6,904 bases of DNA, from the NCBI GenBank assembly GCA_024641805.1, contig JAHECJ010000107.1, forward strand, positions 1 through 6,904, in the 5' to 3' direction. The translations under genes and the position numbers were made by a program. How positions within the stretch are numbered: position 1 is the stretch's first letter; every line of letters begins with the position of its first letter. The DNA is from Desulfococcus sp. GTDB lineage: Bacteria; Desulfobacterota; Desulfobacteria; Desulfobacterales; Desulfosalsimonadaceae. The notes beneath the pieces were generated by a model. The model did not search any database. It had not been told where the DNA came from and saw only the letters and a program-made list of their open reading frames with translations. Of this stretch, positions 1-6,118 are shown piece after piece.

Positions 1-23
1 ATGGAGATAGATGCAAGAGACAT
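1..23 (-). CDS. Possible start of a divergent gene, cut by the left edge
   Basis: On the minus strand an ATG at 23-21 is preceded by GGAGG (complement of 32-36) with an 8-nt spacer, which is a good ribosome binding site. The frame stays open to the edge, reading MSLASIS. The same frame is open upstream to another ATG at 50-48, and from there the peptide reads MLRIAEAVGMSLASIS. That faintly resembles the helix-turn-helix pattern 'IAeavGvSlatvS', but sixteen residues cannot establish a family. If real, this gene is transcribed away from the operon at 525 and shares the intergenic regulatory region. Only seven to sixteen codons are visible, so it could be chance. The opposite strand is also open from 1 to 66. 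Confidence 0.25.
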
Positions 24-95
24 ACCTACCGCCTCCGCAATCCGCAACATAATGTTATATTTATAAATTTCTTATATTACCCGTTAAACCCAAAA

Positions 96-125
96 GCGTA
101 TTATTACATTTTTGTAATAATACGC
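96..125. promoter_or_regulatory. Perfect 13-bp inverted repeat, candidate operator
   Basis: The arms are GCGTATTATTACA and TGTAATAATACGC, separated by TTTT. They are perfectly complementary over 13 bp. The repeat is AT-rich, and in the plus direction it is followed by CCTTAAAAAA rather than a T-run, so it is a poor intrinsic terminator for anything ending upstream. On the minus strand it is followed by only four T residues. A near-identical copy of its core lies 32 bp away, which favours a protein-binding site over a terminator. No regulator is identified. Confidence 0.55.
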
Positions 126-134
126 CCTTAAAAA

Positions 135-150
135 ATTTCAAAAATGTAAT
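135..150. promoter_or_regulatory. Second copy of the operator-like core, inverted
   Basis: Positions 135-150 read ATTTCAAAAATGTAAT. The reverse complement of the first repeat core (103-118) is ATTACAAAAATGTAAT, so 15 of 16 positions match. The two centres lie about 110.5 and 142.5, which is 32 bp apart, close to three turns of B-DNA. Two sites on the same face of the helix would allow cooperative binding by a dimeric regulator. The high AT content raises the chance of coincidence. Confidence 0.4.
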
Positions 151-292
151 TTCACAAAAACACTGCTGCGGAGATGCAGAATCAGATGTTATGCAAAAAC
201 ACCACGGGAACTTCGCGCTCCGGCGCAATCATGCAAAATAATCTTTATGCAGATTTAATACTTATAAATATAAGTCGGTTCGGCCAAGATAC

Positions 293-314
293 AATATCTT
301 TCTTGAAAGATATT
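293..314. promoter_or_regulatory. Perfect 10-bp inverted repeat just upstream of the promoter
   Basis: The arms AATATCTTTC and GAAAGATATT are perfectly complementary with two bases (TT) between them. The sequence differs from the 96-125 repeat, so it probably serves a different protein. Its centre is near 303.5. If transcription starts about seven bases after the TATAAT at 333-338, the centre falls near -42, the usual position of an activator that overlaps the -35 region. Confidence 0.5.
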
Positions 315-332
315 ATGATTTCAAGTAATTTA

Positions 333-338
333 TATAAT
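333..338 (+). promoter_or_regulatory. Candidate sigma-70 -10 box (TATAAT)
   Basis: This is an exact match to the consensus -10 hexamer. No good -35 hexamer lies 16-18 bp upstream: the bases there read ATATTA or similar. The TTGAAA at 303-308 is too far away, with a 24-bp spacer, and lies inside the inverted repeat at 293-314. A strong -10 with no -35 is typical of activator-dependent promoters. A start near 343-346 would give a leader of about 180 nt before the first gene. AT-rich DNA yields such hexamers by chance, so confidence is moderate. Confidence 0.4.
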
Positions 339-344
339 TGGTGC

Positions 345-524
345 CATAACAATCACCGGATTGCCGAACGACGATTATTTGGCTATCCCGTGGGCTCATG
401 GACAAATACCATGGGCCACCACGCGGCCGGAAATTTTTTTCTTCCTGACCAAAATGGCCTGCCGTCTGGCGGAGGCCGTCAACCTCAACATGGCAATTAA
501 TGACTATTCAGAACCAACCAAAAT
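345..524 (+). promoter_or_regulatory. Structured 5' leader, possible cis-regulatory RNA
   Basis: Three local hairpins follow one another. The first pairs GCCGAA (363-368) with TTTGGC (378-383). The second is at 390-419. The third pairs GGCCTGCC (456-463) with GGC and AGGCC (468-470 and 473-477), with a two-base bulge and a GTCT loop. The leader ends at the first operon gene, which lacks a clear Shine-Dalgarno sequence. I looked for the conserved parts of a GEMM c-di-GMP riboswitch, which would suit this operon, and did not see them. No known class is recognised, so this is a structural hypothesis only. Confidence 0.3.
390..419 (+). promoter_or_regulatory. Stable hairpin in the leader
   Basis: The left arm GTGGGCTCATGG (390-401) pairs with the right arm CCATGGGCCAC (409-419) across a 7-base loop. 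This gives eleven base pairs, one of them G-U, with a single bulged G. It is the strongest fold I see in the leader. No T-run follows immediately, so it does not look like a simple terminator or attenuator. Confidence 0.4.
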
Positions 525-1067
525 ATGATGAAGAAAAACGTTCATAATCCACTGGCACTCACTGTGTTCATCGTATTTTTCCTGTTAGCCGGAATCGGGC
601 ATTGCCTGGAAGGAACGGAGTATCAGATTAAAGGGGCCATGATGATCAATTTTATCAAATTTGTTGAATGGCCGGATCATGTTATTTTGGATTCCAACGG
701 AAAAATTACCATCGGGATTATCGGTGCAAATCTTTTCGGAAACACACTGGACCCCATCGAAGGAAAATCCGTCGGCGGGAAACAGCTTTCCATCCGGTAC
801 ATAACCAGCCTGAACCAGCTTTCCGGGTGCCAGGTTTTATTTGTCGGCGCATCCGAGCCGCATCTCTGCTATCAGGTCCTTCGGAAGGTTTCCGGAATGC
901 CTGTACTGACCATCGGTGAGGACGATGATTTTACAAGGATGGGAGGAATTATCCGATTTTTCAATGAAAAAAACCATATCCGGTTTGAAATAAATCAAAC
1001 CGCCGCATTGAAATCCGACTTGAAACTCAGTGCCAAACTGCTGGAAATTGCCGCAGCAATCTATTGA
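525..1067 (+). CDS. YfiR-family (DUF4154) periplasmic protein
   Basis: A 180-residue protein with an N-terminal export signal: a Lys pair at residues 3-4, then a hydrophobic stretch at about 9-25. Cleavage is probably near Cys27. The bases before it (IGHC) do not form a proper lipobox, so a soluble periplasmic protein is likely. The mature part has the family landmarks in order: YQIKGAMMINFIKFVEWP (33-50), a strand ITIGIIGANLFG (61-72), a GK.V.GKQLSIRYI segment (80-93), CQVLFVG (102-108), VLTIGEDDDF (127-136), then GGIIRFFNEKNHIRFEIN (140-157) and a C-terminal LKLSAKLLEIA helix. In Pseudomonas, YfiR represses the CHASE8-bearing cyclase YfiN in the periplasm under redox and envelope control. 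Here the next gene has a CHASE8-like sensor, so that kinase is the likely partner. Two cysteines remain in the mature part (102 and 115). The start is uncertain: ATG at 525 and at 528 are both possible and neither has a good ribosome binding site. Confidence 0.9.
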   Translation: MMKKNVHNPLALTVFIVFFLLAGIGHCLEGTEYQIKGAMMINFIKFVEWPDHVILDSNGKITIGIIGANLFGNTLDPIEGKSVGGKQLSIRYITSLNQLSGCQVLFVGASEPHLCYQVLRKVSGMPVLTIGEDDDFTRMGGIIRFFNEKNHIRFEINQTAALKSDLKLSAKLLEIAAAIY

Positions 1068-1069
1068 CC

Positions 1070-1075
1070 GGTGAG
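1070..1075 (+). promoter_or_regulatory. Ribosome binding site that decides the kinase start
   Basis: GGTGAG lies 7 bases before the ATG at 1083. The alternative in-frame GTG start at 1071 lies inside this motif and has no purine-rich site before it. The ATG is therefore preferred, which shortens the protein by four residues. Confidence 0.5.
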
Positions 1076-1082
1076 TGAACCC

Positions 1083-4000
1083 ATGACAGCGTTTAAAGAC
1101 TTTTCCATCACCAATAAAATACGGTCAATTGTCATGATCGTCTGCAGCATCGCTCTGCTGATGGCTTGTGGCATACTCGGCGCCCTGGAAGTGATCAATT
1201 TCAGAGAAACCCAGGTCCATGAACTGTCTATTCTTTCGCAAATTGTTGCCGACCGGTGCACCGCCTCGCTCGCATTTGACGATCCCAAAATCGCCCATGA
1301 AACCTTGGATGCACTGAAAGTGAAGGATTCTATTGTTTCTGCGTATATTTTAAACAATTCCGGGGAAATATTCGCCACCTATTACCGTCAGGGGGCAGTC
1401 GCAGTGGATTTGCCGGATAGCCTGAAAACAGAAAAGACCGGATTTGACGCGACTTCACTGAATGTTGTTTCCCCCGTATTCCTGCAAGGGGAAAAAATCG
1501 GAACGGTTTTTATCAGATCCGACCTGGGCGACATGTATGGGTTGATCTGGAAATACATCGGATACGTCGCGCTGACTCTTTTTTTAGCCATTCTGACCGC
1601 GTTTTTCATGCTGACAAAACTTCAGCGGTTTATCTCAAGACCCATTCTGGACCTGGCCAATGCCGCTGGCATGACGGCAATCAATATGGATTATTCCACC
1701 CGAGTCAAAAAGACCGGCAATGATGAAATCGGCCTGCTGGTGGATGCGTTTAACGCCATGATGGACCAGATAAAACAAAGAGATCTGGCGCTGATAGAAT
1801 CCAAAAACAGGGCAGAGGCTTCCGCCCGAAAAGCCCGGGACCTGGCAAAAGAAACCAGCCAGGTCAATGTAAAACTTCAAAAAGAGATAGCCGAAAGAAA
1901 ACGGATATACACCGCCCTGCTCAACAGCGAAAAAAAATATCGGGGAATTTTTGAAAATGCCCAGGAAGGAATATTCCGGACGGATGCCGCAAATCGCTTT
2001 ATCGATGTCAATCCCTCCATGGCAAAACTCCTTGGATATGATTCACCGGCAGACCTTATTCACTCCATCTATGACATTAAATCGCAGATTTTTATCCATG
2101 ACACAGAATATCAGCAGTTCTTTTCATTGCTCAAAAAAAATGACAAAGCAGACAATTTTGAGTGCCGGCTTAAACGAAAAGACAACCAGTTAATATGGGG
2201 ATCGGTTCAGGCCCTTGCATTTCGCGATGAAGCAAACCATCTCACATATATTGAAGGACTGGTGGAAGACATTACGGAACGCAAGCTTTCCGAGAAAAAG
2301 CTGAAAAATGCCTATAAACAGCTTGAACAAAGAGTTGAAGAACGCACAGCGGAATTAAGGGAGACTAACAGGGAACTCCGCAAGGCAATTAAAGCGGCCG
2401 ATGAAGCCGCGAATGCGAAAAGTGAATTTTTGGCCAATATGAGCCATGAAATCCGAACCCCCATGAACGGCGTGATCAGTGCCGCGGAACTGGCGCTTTC
2501 CGAGGAAATCCCCCTGAAAGTCGAACATTACTTAAAAATCATTCATTCTTCAGGAAACGCCCTGCTCGGCATTATCAATGATATTCTGGATTTTTCGAAA
2601 ATCGATTCCGGCAAGCTGGTCCTGGACAACAAGACCTTCCGGCTGGATGTCATGCTCCAGAACACAATCACTATTTTTTCAAGCGTTACTGCGGGAAAAA
2701 ACATCGAGCTGCTTCTGGACATCCGGCCGGAAACCCCGATGGATGTCATTGGAGACCCTCTACGATACCAGCAGGTGCTAACAAACCTCATCGGCAATGC
2801 CGTCAAGTTTACAGATAGAGACGGAATGATCCTGATAGAAATAAACAGTGAGAACTTAGACCCTGACTCTATTCTGCTGACATGTTCCGTCAAGGATACC
2901 GGCATCGGAATGCGCAAGGAGCAGCGGGATCTTCTTTTTCAGGCCTTTACCCAGGGAGATACCTCCACCACACGAAAGTTCGGGGGAACCGGCCTTGGAC
3001 TGTGTATCAGCCAGCAAATCGTTGAACGGATGAACGGCCAGATCTTTGTGGAAAGTGAATTCGGAAAAGGATCAAAATTTACGGTCAGCACGGTCATGAA
3101 ACTGCCGCCGGACCAGTCGAAACGACCCCTGGTTTTGCCGGAAAATTTAAAAGGGCTGAATGTTCTGATTGTCGATGACTCTCCGGAAAGCCGGGGGATT
3201 CTTTCCTCTCTCATTGAAAGGTTTGGGTTTTACGAGGAATCCGCAGCGTCCGGGATGTCCGCGATAACATTGCTAAAAGAATCCCGGCAAAAGGAAAAAG
3301 CCATCGATCTGGCTGTCATCGACATGAAAATGCCCGGCATGGATGGGCTGGAAACGGCCATGGAAATCCGCGGTGATTTAAATCTGAAGTTTCCCATTAT
3401 CCTAATGACGAGTGCGTTTACGGACTTTTCAATGCCCGGTGCCGATACAACGGCGATTGATGGATTTATTGCCAAGCCGGTGACGGCCTCCTCGCTGTTC
3501 AACGCAATCATGGATATACTTGGCGAAAAACCCATTCGGCCGGCCGCCCCCGAAACCGAAGCCGCCGCGCGTCACCGGGAGTATAAAACGCTTCTGAACG
3601 GACTGAAAATTCTTGTTGCCGAAGATAACCGCGTCAACCAGGAACTTGCGGTTGAAATTTTAAAATCCATCGGCATTACCGTCCGGATTGCCTCCGATGG
3701 TGCGGAAGCCGTCAAGGCGGTTTCAAATGAGACTTTTGACGCCGTCCTCATGGATATTCAGATGCCGAACATGGACGGCTATGAAGCCACCCGGAGAATC
3801 CGGGAGATTAAGGATTTTCAGGCCCTCCCGATTATCGCGATGACCGCCTCCGCAATGATGAGCGATGAGAAGAGGTGCAGAGACGTCGGGATGAACGGTT
3901 TTGTCCCCAAACCGATTCGCCAGGAAAACCTGTTCGGAACACTGCTCAAATTTGTGAGGCCGGGGCTTGTATCAGAATTATCCGTCATCGATTCGAATAA

Positions 4001-4682
4001 GCAGCCGCTGTCTTTACCTGAAAAACCGTCTGTTGCAATCAACCAGGACCGAAACAGTACCCTGCCGGGATTGAATGTCCGGGAAGCGGCAAAAAATATG
4101 AATCTTGACATAGACGTTTACAAAAAAATCCTGTCGCGGTTTCTCTCTACCAATATTCACACCATGGACCGATTCAGAACCGCCGCAAATCAAAATCAAT
4201 GGAAGAACCTGCAATCTCTTGCCCACAGCCTGAAAGGCAGCAGCGGGAATATCGGCGCAGACCCGGTAAGGGAAGCCGTTGAAAAAATTGAGCAGTATTG
4301 CCGCAATCTGGAATCCGGGAAGCCGGACAAAACCCGGATAAACCTTCTGCTGAATGATCTTGAACAGCATTTTAACCGTCTGCTCTCCTCCATTAAAACG
4401 GTTATCCAACTGGAAAATTCGGTTGATGCGGATGAAATAATACCTGATAAGATAGACAACGCCATGTTTATGCCGGTTTTGTCCGATCTGATCGATGCGC
4501 TTAAAGCAGCAGATCCGATTGCAATCAAGGAATGTCTGGACCGGCTCAAACACTACAAGACCGGGTTTGCGCTGAACCCGATTGAAACCAGAATAAATGA
4601 ATATGATTACGATGATGCCATTGAGATGGTGGCCCAGCATTTCAAACACATGGATATAAAAACTGTCCGGGAGATTCCATAA
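1083..4682 (+). CDS. Hybrid sensor histidine kinase: CHASE8-like, HAMP, PAS, HisKA, HATPase, two receivers, Hpt
   Basis: This inner-membrane kinase has 1,199 residues counted from the ATG at 1083; a GTG at 1071 would add four. Two membrane helices (about 15-36 and 155-177) flank a periplasmic domain with CHASE8 features: a VADRCTASLAFDD segment, then DSIVSAYILNNSGEIFATY. Then follow HAMP (about 178-231), a coiled coil, PAS (about 282-401, ending EGLVEDITERK), a second coiled coil, and HisKA with SHEIRTPMNG and phospho-accepting His455. The HATPase domain has an N box (NLIGNAVKF), DTGIG and GGTGLGL. Receiver 1 has Asp747 and Lys798; receiver 2 has Asp891 and Lys943; both keep the acidic pair. 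The Hpt domain carries AHSLKGSSGNIGA with His1048. A helical tail of about 75 residues follows (about 1125-1199). No key residue is missing. Gene order suggests regulation by the YfiR-like protein in the periplasm and phosphotransfer to the HD-GYP regulator encoded next. It starts 15 nt after the previous stop, so co-transcription is near certain. Confidence 0.93.
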   Translation: MTAFKDFSITNKIRSIVMIVCSIALLMACGILGALEVINFRETQVHELSILSQIVADRCTASLAFDDPKIAHETLDALKVKDSIVSAYILNNSGEIFATYYRQGAVAVDLPDSLKTEKTGFDATSLNVVSPVFLQGEKIGTVFIRSDLGDMYGLIWKYIGYVALTLFLAILTAFFMLTKLQRFISRPILDLANAAGMTAINMDYSTRVKKTGNDEIGLLVDAFNAMMDQIKQRDLALIESKNRAEASARKARDLAKETSQVNVKLQKEIAERKRIYTALLNSEKKYRGIFENAQEGIFRTDAANRFIDVNPSMAKLLGYDSPADLIHSIYDIKSQIFIHDTEYQQFFSLLKKNDKADNFECRLKRKDNQLIWGSVQALAFRDEANHLTYIEGLVEDITERKLSEKKLKNAYKQLEQRVEERTAELRETNRELRKAIKAADEAANAKSEFLANMSHEIRTPMNGVISAAELALSEEIPLKVEHYLKIIHSSGNALLGIINDILDFSKIDSGKLVLDNKTFRLDVMLQNTITIFSSVTAGKNIELLLDIRPETPMDVIGDPLRYQQVLTNLIGNAVKFTDRDGMILIEINSENLDPDSILLTCSVKDTGIGMRKEQRDLLFQAFTQGDTSTTRKFGGTGLGLCISQQIVERMNGQIFVESEFGKGSKFTVSTVMKLPPDQSKRPLVLPENLKGLNVLIVDDSPESRGILSSLIERFGFYEESAASGMSAITLLKESRQKEKAIDLAVIDMKMPGMDGLETAMEIRGDLNLKFPIILMTSAFTDFSMPGADTTAIDGFIAKPVTASSLFNAIMDILGEKPIRPAAPETEAAARHREYKTLLNGLKILVAEDNRVNQELAVEILKSIGITVRIASDGAEAVKAVSNETFDAVLMDIQMPNMDGYEATRRIREIKDFQALPIIAMTASAMMSDEKRCRDVGMNGFVPKPIRQENLFGTLLKFVRPGLVSELSVIDSNKQPLSLPEKPSVAINQDRNSTLPGLNVREAAKNMNLDIDVYKKILSRFLSTNIHTMDRFRTAANQNQWKNLQSLAHSLKGSSGNIGADPVREAVEKIEQYCRNLESGKPDKTRINLLLNDLEQHFNRLLSSIKTVIQLENSVDADEIIPDKIDNAMFMPVLSDLIDALKAADPIAIKECLDRLKHYKTGFALNPIETRINEYDYDDAIEMVAQHFKHMDIKTVREIP

Positions 4683-4683
4683 T

Positions 4684-5811
4684 ATGAGCGATGTCTATCC
4701 CCTGATTTTGATCGTTGATGACAATCCCATCAATATCGATTTGTTACTCAATATATTAAAAGGAGAGTACCGTTTTGGCGTTGCTAAAAATGGAGCAAAA
4801 GCATTGCAATATCTTGAGACCAAAAAGCCTGACCTGATTCTGCTGGATGTGATGATGCCTGAAATTGACGGATTTGAAGTGTGCTCTAAGCTCAAAGCAG
4901 ATCCGCGCTTCAAAGATGTTGAAGTGATTTTTATTACCGCTTTGAGCGATGCCAAATACATTGCCCAGGGATTTGAAAGCGGTGCGGTGGATTACATCAC
5001 CAAGCCCTTCAAAGCAGCGGAAGTCAAGGCCAGGGTACAGACCCATATGTCCCTGATAAAAATGAAAGAGGCGCTAAACAGACAAAATATTATCCTTGAA
5101 GATCAGATAAAAAACAAAACCGCACAGCTCCAGGAAATGTTCAACGCCACGGTGGGCGGTATGGCGCTCATGGCGGAAAGTCGTGACCCTTACACGGCAG
5201 GCCATCAGCATCGCGTCGCCCAGTATGCTTCCGATATTGCCAAAAACATGGGCTTTCCTGCTGACCAGATTGAAGCCATCAGGATTTCAGGGCTTCTGCA
5301 CGATATCGGAAAAATCCGGACGCCGGTGTCCATTCTGAACCGGCCGGGCAAACTTCTGAAAGCGGAGTGGGAACTGATCAAGACGCACCCGAGCGTGGGA
5401 TACAACATCCTGAAACAAATCCCCTTTCCCTGGCCGATCGCGGAAATCGTCTACCAGCACCATGAACGAATAGACGGCAGCGGATATCCCCAGGGCCTAA
5501 AAAACGAAGAGATCCTGATAGAAGCCAAAATACTGGCTGTCGCTGATGTCATCGAAGCCATCAGTTCACACAGGCCCTATCGTCCGGCCTTATCCATTGA
5601 ATCGGCATTAAATGAAATCAAAAGTCACCGGGGGTCCTTGTTTGATGAAACCGTTGTGGACTCTTTTTTAAGTGCATCAGAAAACAATCCCCGGGAGACG
5701 GTCCTTAATGCTTCGCCCGCTCCCCCTGAGCGAACTGGAAAAAAAGGGGAAACAGAAGTGGAAATGTTTTCAGCAACCGACGGAGATCATAACCGGCGTT
5801 TTGAAAATTGA
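4684..5811 (+). CDS. Response regulator with receiver and HD-GYP c-di-GMP phosphodiesterase domain (RpfG-like)
   Basis: A cytoplasmic protein of 375 residues. The receiver (about 5-122) has Asp12-Asp13, phospho-accepting Asp55 in LILLDVMMPEIDG, Thr85 and Lys107. A coiled-coil linker (about 123-155) leads to an HD-GYP domain (about 156-332). Visible metal and substrate residues are Glu165, RDPYTAGH with His174, HD at 206-207 followed by IGK, His235, HH at 259-260 with E261, the signature RIDGSGYP (262-269), and Asp288. A complete set of this kind points to an active enzyme that hydrolyses c-di-GMP to pGpG or GMP. The last 40 or so residues (about 335-375), rich in Pro, Glu, Lys and Thr, extend beyond the usual family end and look disordered. 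The start is one base after the kinase stop, with GGGAG at 4669-4673 and a 10-nt spacer, so translation is probably coupled. It is the obvious final acceptor for the kinase's Hpt domain. No DNA-binding domain is present. Confidence 0.95.
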   Translation: MSDVYPLILIVDDNPINIDLLLNILKGEYRFGVAKNGAKALQYLETKKPDLILLDVMMPEIDGFEVCSKLKADPRFKDVEVIFITALSDAKYIAQGFESGAVDYITKPFKAAEVKARVQTHMSLIKMKEALNRQNIILEDQIKNKTAQLQEMFNATVGGMALMAESRDPYTAGHQHRVAQYASDIAKNMGFPADQIEAIRISGLLHDIGKIRTPVSILNRPGKLLKAEWELIKTHPSVGYNILKQIPFPWPIAEIVYQHHERIDGSGYPQGLKNEEILIEAKILAVADVIEAISSHRPYRPALSIESALNEIKSHRGSLFDETVVDSFLSASENNPRETVLNASPAPPERTGKKGETEVEMFSATDGDHNRRFEN

Positions 5812-5886
5812 CATTTTTTTTGAATGAAAACCCGCTTCGCATCGCATGTTGTGACGAAAAATACCGTTCGGCCTTGAGATTTTAAA

Positions 5887-5988
5887 TTATTTCGCCGATG
5901 CTATTTTTTTCTTTTTCCGGGGCCGGGACTTTCCGTAGGTTCCCTTGTATATTTTTCCCCGTTTTGATTTTTTATCCCCTTTACCCAT
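5887..5988 (-). CDS. 30S ribosomal protein bTHX (THX family), 33 residues
   Basis: On the minus strand an ATG at 5988-5986 opens a 33-codon frame ending in TAA at 5889-5887. The peptide begins MGKGDKKSKRGKIYKGTYGK and continues SRPRKKKKIASAK. The GKGDKK(S/T)(K/R)RGKI..G.(Y/F)GK.RP(R/K)K pattern is characteristic of the small basic ribosomal protein THX, known from the Thermus 30S subunit where it sits in the head against 16S rRNA; related sequences occur in other bacteria and in chloroplasts (PSRP4). The family length is about 25-45 residues, so this is full length. Arg and Lys make up nearly half of it. A perfect AGGAGG lies six bases upstream of the ATG. It lies 130 nt downstream of the TPR gene on the same strand and converges with the HD-GYP gene. 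Confidence 0.92.
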   Translation of the reverse strand: MGKGDKKSKRGKIYKGTYGKSRPRKKKKIASAK

Positions 5989-5994
5989 TTTCAC

Positions 5995-6000
5995 CCTCCT
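5995..6000 (-). promoter_or_regulatory. Consensus Shine-Dalgarno of the bTHX gene
   Basis: The minus strand reads AGGAGG, then GTGAAA, then ATG. This is the strongest ribosome binding site in the window and fits a highly expressed ribosomal protein. It is key evidence that the very short frame is translated. Confidence 0.85.
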
Positions 6001-6118
6001 GTTTAATGAATGATAATGTTCATGCCAATCAAACCGGATGCTGCGAATATCCTTACCATTTTTTTATTGCTCAAAGCAGCAGGATTTTTTAAAAAATTTT
6101 ACAGGCGCTGGGATTGCA

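Larger units (their letters stand above)
51..524. other. Regulatory/intergenic region upstream of the operon
   Basis: This stretch of about 470 bases has no gene I can support. Its left part (51-345) is very AT-rich and carries two perfect inverted repeats and a TATAAT box. Its right part (345-524) is richer in GC and can fold into several hairpins. A 108-codon frame at 174-500 crosses the second inverted repeat and the promoter, lacks a ribosome binding site and resembles no protein I know. I therefore treat the region as non-coding. A different frame (316-528) is open and its stop overlaps the start of the next gene as ATGA; it is discussed under findings. Confidence 0.6.

Noticed and set aside
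1..66. Plus-strand frame open from the window edge to TAA, possibly the end of an upstream gene
   Set aside because: Only 21 codons are visible and the opposite strand is equally open with a better translation signal; nothing supports it beyond the lack of a stop.
96..125. Inverted repeat as an intrinsic terminator
   Set aside because: The stem is AT-rich, no T-run follows on the plus strand, and a second copy of the core lies nearby, all of which fit an operator better.
174..500. Plus-strand open frame of 108 codons upstream of the operon
   Set aside because: It has no ribosome binding site, has an unnatural composition, resembles no protein I know, and runs across a perfect inverted repeat and a TATAAT box.
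4014..4649. Minus-strand open frame of 211 codons inside the kinase gene
   Set aside because: It is antisense to the second receiver-Hpt region, whose motifs are unmistakable on the plus strand.
5812..5886. Bidirectional terminator between the HD-GYP and bTHX genes
   Set aside because: I found only T-runs and a 3-bp CCG/CGG stem before TATTTTT on the minus strand, too weak to call.
6004..6060. Promoter for bTHX (TTGGCA with weak -10 options on the minus strand)
   Set aside because: No -10 hexamer better than half-match lies at 16-18 bp, so the site cannot be fixed from the sequence.
5898..6092. Plus-strand open frame of 64 codons after the HD-GYP gene
   Set aside because: It is antisense to the well-supported bTHX gene and is Phe-rich because it reads the complement of Lys codons.
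6084..6097. 14-bp palindrome ATTTTTTAAAAAAT
   Set aside because: It is a simple A/T run that arises easily by chance; there is no stable stem and no link to a start or stop.
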